DNA from: Culex pipiens pallens
Lineage: Eukaryota > Arthropoda > Insecta > Diptera > Culicidae
Length of the DNA: 64,000 nucleotides
Reading direction: 5' to 3'
NCBI RefSeq assembly: GCF_016801865.2
Contig: NC_068938.1
Location: 112,990,615 to 113,054,614 of the forward strand
Shown: positions 56,999-64,000 of the stretch, piece after piece
How positions within the stretch are numbered: position 1 is the stretch's first letter
Layout: each line of letters starts with the position of its first letter
Notes under the pieces: model-generated
Seen by the model: the letters and a program-made list of their open reading frames with translations, nothing else
The model's database searches: none
What the model was told of the DNA's origin: nothing
Position numbers and translations under genes: made by a program

Positions 56999-57541
56999 AG
57001 TGTTCGGAATGGCAAAATTAAGTGGAATAAATTGATAACTCCTTTATTTGACTCCTAGCCAAATGATGTCTTCCGAAGAATTGTTGTACTTGATAAGGGC
57101 TATATTTTAAAGTTATTGACATACAGGGTAACGACTTTCCAGGGTGTCAAACAAAAACTATTTTTTGGATGACATTGTAGGGCTTTGGTGTCTTCCGCAA
57201 AGTTGTAGAAGAGAAAATGTTATGAAAGTCTGTCGAAGGCGCCAAATTTGTAGCTCTTAATCTACCCGAGATATACGCCATTTTTGCAAAAATGGTCCAA
57301 AAAAGAACTTTTTGGTGATAACTCAAAATGTTAGCATTTTAGCGGCCTACTATGTTCTTAAGAGTTGTTTATGACATAAAATTACACATCGTTGCCGAAG
57401 ACAGCAAAATGTTTTGAGCCTTTACTGAGAAGTTATAACAATTTTTAAGTGATTTTGAGCCTATTTTCAAGTTGCTATGTTTTCAAAATGGCGCATTTTG
57501 GCGCAAAACTGAACAAAACACCTTTTGCCATTCCGAACACA
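56999..57541. mobile_element. Nest level 4: element R with TTCGGAATGGCAAAA ends
   Basis: GTGTTCGGAATGGCAAAA on the left and TTTTGCCATTCCGAACAC on the right are perfect inverted repeats. The interior has GGTGTCTTCCGCAAAGTTG. It lies inside Q. Confidence 0.75.
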
Positions 57542-57554
57542 GTGCGCTGTGAAA

Positions 57555-57676
57555 ACTGAACGATCAAAGCCAATGTATCTCTACGTGTTCCGTACATTGT
57601 ATACTGTATTTACTGCATATACGGTACATATACAATATACGAGATACGTAGAGGTATATCGGCTTTGATCATTCAG
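57555..57676. repeat. Nest level 4: 120-bp hairpin S
   Basis: The arm CTGAACGATCAAAGCC...TACTGCATATAC is matched by the inverted CTGAATGATCAAAGCC arm ending at 57676, about 55 bp per arm with a few mismatches and a very short loop. It is next to R inside Q. Confidence 0.8.
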
Positions 57677-57868
57677 CGGTGAGTTGGCCGTGCGGGTTAG
57701 GGCGCGGACTTAGTAAGCTAGATATATCTATCACCGGTTTGATATTTTTTTGGGATTACAGATATTTTTTCCTAGCGTCTGCCAGATGTAAATTTACACA
57801 CTACACTTTCTGACATAAAAGATGTACCCCTTTTTAGATTTAATTTTACCATGATTGTTTTTACTGTG

Positions 57869-58055
57869 TACGTATGCCATTTTGCATCATTAGTTTATCC
57901 ATACAAACTTGGGAGCTGTCCATACAAAAGCGAACATAAGGAATTGGATGTGTGTGATTGTGAAATTATGTGATTGTGTGGTTATTGTGATATTCTCCAG
58001 TTTAATTTAATATTACAAACTTTAATACCTATTTATAAATACAAACGGGAGACAG
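57869..58055. other. Short repeat-like spacer
   Basis: Contains GGGAGCTGTCCATACAAAA (about 57921), a word of repeat family R, and GTGATTGTG-type simple sequence. No gene. Confidence 0.4.
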
Positions 58056-58064
58056 ATGCTCCAT

Positions 58065-58766
58065 TAGGGTGTAATATGGTTGTATGGAAAAAAATAAAGT
58101 TGTCCAAATTTAGCGAGCACAGCAATTTTTCAGTTCCTTTTGGGGTCCTAAACAACTCCCCAAAGTTTGGGAACGATTGGTTTAGTCCTCGCTTTGCGCA
58201 AAGCGATTCAATTTTCCATATAAATTTGTATGGGAAAAACCATTTTTTTGGATTTTGATATTTATAAAATCCACGATTCACGCTGTACTGAAACCGGATT
58301 CATATTCAAATACTCTGAAAGATGCTCTACAACTTTCCCGAAGAGAGTACGGTGCTAACTTGCTCCTAAAAAAAGATACAGCGTGTTCAAAACTCGTCTA
58401 AAACGTGTTTTTTGCTCGAAAATCACGTTTTAGACGAGTTTTGAGGACGCTGTATCTTCTTTCAGGGACAAGCTAGCACCATACTCTCTTCGGGAAAGTT
58501 GTAGAGCACATTCCAGAGCATCCGAATATGAGTTCGGTTTTAGTACAGCGTGAAACGTAAATTTTATAAATATCAAAATCCAAAAAAATGGTTTTTCCCA
58601 TACAAATTTATATGGAAAATTGAATCGCTTTGCGCAAAGCGAGGACTAAACCAATCGTTCCCAAACTTTGGGGAGTTGTTTAGGACCCCAAAAGGAACCA
58701 AAATGTTGCTGTGCTAGCCAAATTTGGACAACTTTATTTTTTTCCATACAACCATATTACACCCTA
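58065..58766. mobile_element. 702-bp near-perfect palindrome with 9-bp TSD
   Basis: TSD ATGCTCCAT at 58056-58064 and 58767-58775. Arms of about 345 bp start TAGGGTGTAATATGGTTGTA and meet near 58410-58425, around GTGTTTTTTGCTCGAAAATCAC. Arm divergence is low, which suggests a recent origin or arm-to-arm conversion. A 9-bp TSD is typical of Mutator-like (MULE) elements, and foldback MULEs are known (class inferred). No coding frame. Confidence 0.85.
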
Positions 58767-58775
58767 ATGCTCCAT

Positions 58776-60732
58776 CTTTATTGGTCTAACACTGACTGAC
58801 TCCCTTCACGCAAGCTGCGCACTACTACACTCGAAGTTCTACTCGCTTCCAGCGTTTTACCTAAATTACCCTAATATTTAGCATACCACAGTTAGATGGA
58901 TGATTTTTTAATTGTGTGATTTTCTGTCAGATTGTGTGATTCTTTGATTGTGTTTCTATGTGATAGAGCTATCTAAGCCCGATCTCACACACACTAGCGC
59001 ACCATTTGTTTTGCTGGCCGGTACAAAATTTAACCTCACTTTTTCTCGTGTACGTACACGCAATACATGCGCACGTATATAACTCTATTGTGCGACCGTG
59101 TGATTCAGTGATTGCAAGATTGTCAAATTGTATGAATCTGTGGTTGTGTGATTGTGTTATTGTTAGGTGGTGCGATTTTGTAATTGTATAATTATATGAT
59201 CGTAAGATTGTGTGATTGTGAGGTTGTTTGATTGAGTGATTCTGCAATTGTATCATTGTGCGATTGTTTATAAGAAGTGTGAATTCAAGCTCAGAAGACT
59301 TTCTCATATTTAAATTTATTTATTGTGAGCCACTGTTCTTTATCGATAGCATGGTAGCTTTTACTACGCGATATATACACAATAATCCTAGAAGCACCCT
59401 TGGGAGTGCTCACCATCGTCCGTTAGCGTTTGCATATTGTGCATAAATTTCACTTCGAAAACCTATTGAAACTTTTCCTTCATCTCGACCACAATTGTTG
59501 AATAAACTCGTTCGCTAGTGCTCTCTCACACAGACACACACACAAGGCTCGCAACAAAATCGGAACCACCACCACGGATGAATAACGTATACACGCCTGG
59601 ATCTGCAAATCCCGACTGTTTTTTTTTCGAAAAGTGAGAGAACATTTGCAAAACTGCTGTTGAACCTCGATTGTTTGACAATTTTAGTTTTACTAAATTT
59701 AAATGAGTTTTATAGTAGTTATTTGTTGCCAAACCAGCATGACTGTACTGTACAGCTTAAACCCAATGATTTGACATTAAAGTCTTGTAAGTTTGACACT
59801 CTGGCAACCTCTGAATCATCTCCAAAATAAAATAAATTGTTTTCTTTGTTATATCGTCTTCAGTTTTTCAAAATACCGCAAACTAATATCGTGTCAAACC
59901 AGCGAGACTCCACTGTACCACTCAGTCCTCCCAGTATCGTACGAGTCGTTCTTTGGAGCGACGAGATCGGGACAAAGTTTGTGGCGACCAGCCGGAATCG
60001 CTCCGGAGTAAAGTGTGTGAAACAATTTTAATTTAATTATGCCACTTTACCGTTTTACCGTATATCGATGCGGTGGAGGCCGCGTTCGAGTGCCCCTGAA
60101 GAGGAACGCCTCTTCCTGGAGGGTATATGTGATGTGGGAAGAAAACTCGGTGGAAGTGAGTTTCCTTGAAAGAAGCAGTTGTAGTTTCGAGCTGCAATCA
60201 AAGACTGGTAAACATTTGGAAGTTTTCTCATTGAACAGGTAGTCTTCAATGAATAACGTGGTGAAACCCATTTGCGAACATTTTGTTTACAGTTGAGAAA
60301 TTCAAGTAATTTTACTGCATAAACTTTCCCATAATTTCGCTGCCGGCCAGCGCCTTTTAAACTTGAGAAGAACATTGCACATTTTGCTAAACCTTTGTAT
60401 CGCATTAAAATAACTATATTATATCTCAAGACGAAATCACTTCATTAAACAGTTTGATGAAAACATTCTTCCACCCCATTTGGCTCAAGGTGTTGGCAGA
60501 ACCGCAATTTTAGAATCGTTCCGTGAACCTGCGAAATTCGGAACCGGACCGGAACCGGATGCTGGCTGGCTGATGCTCACGCCAGGTGACGGAGGTTGAG
60601 AAAATTGATTGATCAAATATTTATTGTACCACGGGCGGAAATAAAAGCTGATTTGTGGGGAGCAGCACGTAGGACGCCCTCGGAGCTATATTGGAAATCG
60701 AAAACGGTGAGCCAGATTCCAAAGGTAAAGAT

Positions 60733-60734
<2 letters not shown>
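58776..60734. other. Single-copy sequence with degenerate GTGATT repeats
   Basis: About 58910-59275 is a loose GTGATTGTGTGATT tract. 59300-60560 is balanced, without a recognisable gene. Open frames here are short. Confidence 0.45.

Positions 60735-60793
<59 letters not shown>
60735..60793 (+). repeat. (AC)n microsatellite
   Basis: About 29 uninterrupted AC dinucleotides. Confidence 0.95.
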
Positions 60794-60795
<2 letters not shown>

Positions 60796-62584
60796 AAACC
60801 GTGCACACACACAGCCAATTCCGAAAGCGAAACAAAGGATTTTAATCGTGTGGAACGAAAGCGCGCTTGTTGAATGAATGTTTTACGTTTTATGTGAACA
60901 TTTTTCCGAAAAGTAATTTCACGCTTGGTTGTGTGGGTGTTAGGATATGTACGAGGGTGTGTGTGTTCTGAATAAATTGGTTCAAATCCCCTTTTTCTCC
61001 GCGTATGGCAGACCAAATTTAGAAATGAACGATGTCCTGATCAGAGCTGAAAATGTCAGGGGTCCTGACTCGAAAATCGGTGACGCTGACTCGAATTTTT
61101 GAGATCCATTCACTAAACCGCAAAACCGTGACATAAACAAACCCGACTCAGTCGTGAGCAGGGTTGGTATTTTCTCATTTCCTCGCCGATGGCCGAGGGC
61201 TTTTAGATATCGTCCCTCGCTCAAATCATCAAATTTTCGGCGTTCTTCCAAAACTGCATCAAGAGAGCGAAGCGAAAACGACGCCGATGAAATAGCGAGC
61301 AACGAACAAACCGATGCGTAAGACGGAAAAAAATCTCTCACACAGCCAGTCCCCTCGCTCAAAAAGCAAGAGAAAGAGCAATCGTGAAATTCTCTCGCCC
61401 GTAAGCCCTGTAGAAATGAGTTCATTTGTATGCGTGAGCTCCAGTGTATGTATACAGCAATTTCGTGTGCGTGCCTCTCCGGTTAGAACGATAGTTCCAT
61501 CCGAGCAAGCGATAGGGTATTTCTCGTCGATGTGATGGGCTTTCGATATTCGCGATAGCAAGCCGACCATCACTCGGCTGCGAAAGAGAAGAGAAGTTTT
61601 AAGAGACGAGGAACGCACCGAAATATGCATCAATGATAGTGCGATGGTGATGGTTTACCTACCCTGGTCGTGAGTGCCCTAGCTCACTGAGCAGCTGCAA
61701 TGCGAGGCAGTAGTCGACCAACGCTCATTCGACGTTGCACGCACACACATAAAGAAACAAGTTTTTACACAAAAAGTTGGTATTTATGCGTGGAAATGTA
61801 ATTTTGAATGTAAGTTATGGTTGTTTTAAGTGTTTTGCACAGTCTAGAACCATTCAATTGTTTAAAAATAGTCAAAATAGTGTTTAGAGAGGATTTTACG
61901 AGTCAGTCATACGACACGAATTGAGTGAGTGTAGCTCATTTTTTCACGTCTCTTATTCTCCAGCAGCCGACCGGCACGAGTCAGGCGGCAGTGGTTGAAC
62001 GGACACAGTAGGCTTACAGTCAAATGCTAGCAGTGAACTGACATTTTGGTTTGCTTCATGTGTACGCTGGGTTGGAAACATTTTGCAGGCCTGGTCCTGA
62101 TATTGAACTTCGGATAACATTACAACTCTGATGAGAAAAAAAAAACCTTTCAACATTACATCATCATGAAGAAAATTGCCTTATTTGTTTTTATTTTACC
62201 TTTGATTATTTCATTCATACATATTTTGATTATAAATCAATTTTATTCCGCGTTGTTTGTGGCTTTCTCAGTCAAATAAACAAGATTCAACGGATTTTTT
62301 GAGTTTTGAAGTACATTGCCGTGTTGACTCGAGGAAAATGATAAGAAGCTTTCCATAAGCTTAATTTCAAGGAAATTTACCCATCATTCATGGGTACAAA
62401 TCCTCGATTTTTCAAAAATAAGATTTAAACAATATTTAAAATAAGTAGGTAATACTAATAAAATAATAATATAAAATAAAATTTCAAACTTTTTTTTAGA
62501 ATCTTTAGTCATATTTTCCCAAAATGGTAAACGTTCCATATTTAATCGTTACCGTAATCTTTTTAGTGTTTTTCGTCGTAGTTA
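60794..62584. other. Single-copy or diverged repeat sequence, no gene supported
   Basis: 61140-61650 is GC-richer with GAGAGCGAAGCGAAAACG-type purine runs and overlapping frames up to 147 codons on the minus strand, without domains. The remainder is AT-rich. Confidence 0.4.
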
Positions 62585-62595
62585 GATGTCAGTGA

Positions 62596-62676
62596 TATAG
62601 GAGTCGAACAGTCTGTCTGGTTATGGTGTCCACTTTGTCAGTAAATGGCCCTAGGTTTGGTTACCACAAGATAGTT
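62596..62676 (+). mobile_element. Decayed Thr(UGU)-type SINE head
   Basis: GTCTGTCTGGTTATGGTGTC...ACTTTGTCAGTAAATGG...GGTTTGGTTACC aligns by eye with the head at 1644-1720 with many substitutions. Acceptor pairing is lost. Confidence 0.45.
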
Positions 62677-62689
62677 TTTTTCACCACTG

Positions 62690-64000
62690 GTTATGATTTT
62701 CAATGTTTTTTTTCCAAAAATAAACATCACTGTCAAATGAATTTTGTCCAACTTATGCCATAGCTCAAAAGATGGCATTTTTGTCATCTAAAACCAGTGC
62801 TTACGAAATTTCGACTTTGTTTGTGATAGGTGACAGAATACTCCAATCGTCTTCACCACGACTGGGTGCTACGCAAAGTCACTCATACATTCATTGACTT
62901 CCCTCTAGAAATACAACGGCTCAGAGAACGGTCGTTTGACATTCTACCTAGAGAGCCTATATGGATAGGCGAAATGTTACTCTCAGGGTTCCAATCGAAC
63001 TGTCAAATCGGGGTTCCAATCGAGTAACAAGACCATTCAAGAACAAGGTCAGAATCAATTTAAAATAATTTTGGGCAGAAAAATGAGATAAATAACATTT
63101 ACAAACATTGTAAAACTGTTGTTTTTATTAAAATGGCAGTTTTTGTTTAGTTTGTGCTAGTTCGGTACGAGAAAAGTGCCAGCACCAAAAAAATACCGCA
63201 AGTTTTTCAACCTTAAATTTGAATGACTTTGGGTGTTTAGAATTTCTCCCAGAACATTGCATTTCCCTATGTAGGTCCCTAATTCTACCGAGATTCCGAT
63301 CATCTCTCCCGTGATCGTAATCATATGACTTCTGTCACCACGCAGCAAACACATGGAAGAGAGAGACAAAAACGAGAGAAAGAGCACGTTAGCAGAAAGA
63401 GGCGCTGTGTGTCAGCGATCAAATTTCGTTTTGGGAAATGTTAGCTGACAGTAAGTTCTATCAAATATCGAGCAGTCCCATTCAGTGATAGATCTCACTT
63501 ATCTGTATTAAAACTATGTCCGGATCAATCTTAAGAGGAGATGGTCCGATTTTTTGTAATTTGATTAAAAACGGAAAAAAATGTTTAAATTTTGTATAGA
63601 TAACGGGGTATAATATATTGATTATTTTAATTTAAAAAAAAACTAAACAAATATTCTGTTTCTAACAGAGTTTCCAAAATAAAATATGTAAATGCTATTT
63701 TTTTTCATTCAAGGTGCACGTGTTTCTGGGGACCTCATGCTTTATGCTTCTCCTCGGGTTGAGCCTGTGCAGTCATTTTTGTCAATTTATGTAAGCCAGT
63801 GTAAGTTTTATGCACAACGGTAAAAATCTAAATTTATTGACTATAACACAAAACAATATTTTATTAAGACAACATTAAATGAACTATGAACTATGATCCT
63901 ATTGGAAAGAGCTGACAAGCAAGACAATTTCTGTCAAGAAAGGCCTCAAAGTTATTATTCAAAATTGATTTAAAAATCGAGTTTAAACCCTTTTTGGGTG
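62690..64000. other. No gene recognised
   Basis: AT-rich sequence with short frames only. No repeat boundary or RNA gene that I can support. Confidence 0.5.

Larger units (their letters stand above)
56945..57725. mobile_element. Nest level 3: element Q in the right arm of P
   Basis: CTAGCTTACTAAGTTCGCGC on the left and GCGCGGACTTAGTAAGCTAG on the right are inverted, as are GGCCAACTCACC and GGTGAGTTGGCC further in. It divides P's arm between ATTGCTGTATA and TCTATCACCGG. Confidence 0.7.
55888..57782. mobile_element. Nest level 2: long palindromic element P
   Basis: The left arm, starting CAGACGCTAGGAAAAAAATA, is matched in inverted orientation by the right arm ending TATTTTTTCCTAGCGTCTG. The inner arms (TATACAGCAATTCCCCACGA and onward to about 56425) pair with 56480-56960. 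The centre near 56430-56460 holds a short non-palindromic core. The right arm is split by element Q. Confidence 0.7.
55785..57868. mobile_element. Outermost (M1-like) shell of a nested inverted-repeat cluster
   Basis: The left part (about 55785-55886) and the complement of the right part (57784-57868) both match the M1 5' region: CACAG/CAGAG start, ATCAT(T/G)GTAAAATTA, GTAAATTTACATCT. Everything between belongs to further elements. No coding frame anywhere in the cluster. Confidence 0.65.

Noticed and set aside
60621..61016. Minus-strand frame with a CV repeat
   Set aside because: Caused by the AC dinucleotide microsatellite.

Overview
This 64 kb window reads as gene-poor, AT-rich animal nuclear DNA, almost certainly from a mosquito. 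My best guess is a culicine of the Culex type. The basis is recognition, not a search: tRNA-headed SINEs with pentanucleotide tails, a Jockey-type gag-like ORF1, many TA- and TTAA-flanked miniature DNA transposons, and a recurrent CCATAAACCACGTGG motif. I found no host protein-coding gene, rRNA, CRISPR array or bacterial feature that I can support. The only convincing coding region is a zinc-knuckle ORF1 of a non-LTR retrotransposon (10452-11630), inside an element that carries no ORF2.

The window is a nested archive of transposable elements separated by single-copy islands. Many insertions can be delimited to the base by target-site duplications (TSDs) seen directly. 0.8-3.3 kb: a TA-flanked terminal-inverted-repeat (TIR) element carrying two retroposons with perfect 21- and 25-bp TSDs. 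4.3-5.3 kb: a long-armed foldback element. 5.7 and 7.3 kb: tRNA-derived SINEs. 10.2-11.9 kb: the ORF1-only Jockey-like element. 12.3-13.7 kb: a cluster of related miniature elements. 15.1-16.0 kb: a TA-flanked TIR element. 16.6-18.1 kb: a hAT-type element with an 8-bp TSD carrying a SINE with a 13-bp TSD. 19.1-19.7 kb: an octanucleotide satellite. 25.3 kb: a TA element with a tRNA-Leu-like core. 26.5-27.7 kb: a TIR element with a second one inside. 28.8-29.9 kb: a degenerate minisatellite. 31.2-32.5 kb: three more SINE copies. 33.7-34.9 kb: a partial hAT copy with a TTAA-flanked (piggyBac-like) and a TA-flanked insertion. 36.6-37.6 and 50.9-52.9 kb: two foldback elements of one family with 4-bp TSDs. 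38.8-43.2 kb: an old repeat split by a 2.58-kb retroposon with a 19-bp TSD. 45.1-48.8 kb: a hAT copy with several nested repeats. 55.8-57.9 kb: a Russian-doll nest of at least four inverted-repeat elements. 58.07-58.77 kb: a 702-bp near-perfect palindrome with a 9-bp TSD.

The single-copy islands (about 3.4-4.2, 8.2-9.1, 13.8-14.5, 19.8-20.4, 22.5-23.5, 25.9-26.4, 28.1-28.8, 30-31.2, 35-36.5, 37.7-38.8, 43.3-44.5, 49.2-50.3, 54.4-55.2, 59.3-62.5 kb) contain short microsatellites and a few regulatory-looking motifs, including candidate CTCF-type sites, but no recognisable exons. The window is most likely intergenic or inside a very long intron. The points most worth following are the SINE with two oppositely oriented tRNA-like modules, a core block shared by SINEs with different heads, two non-autonomous retroposons with tandem 5' or internal monomers, and the fully resolvable order of nested insertions.
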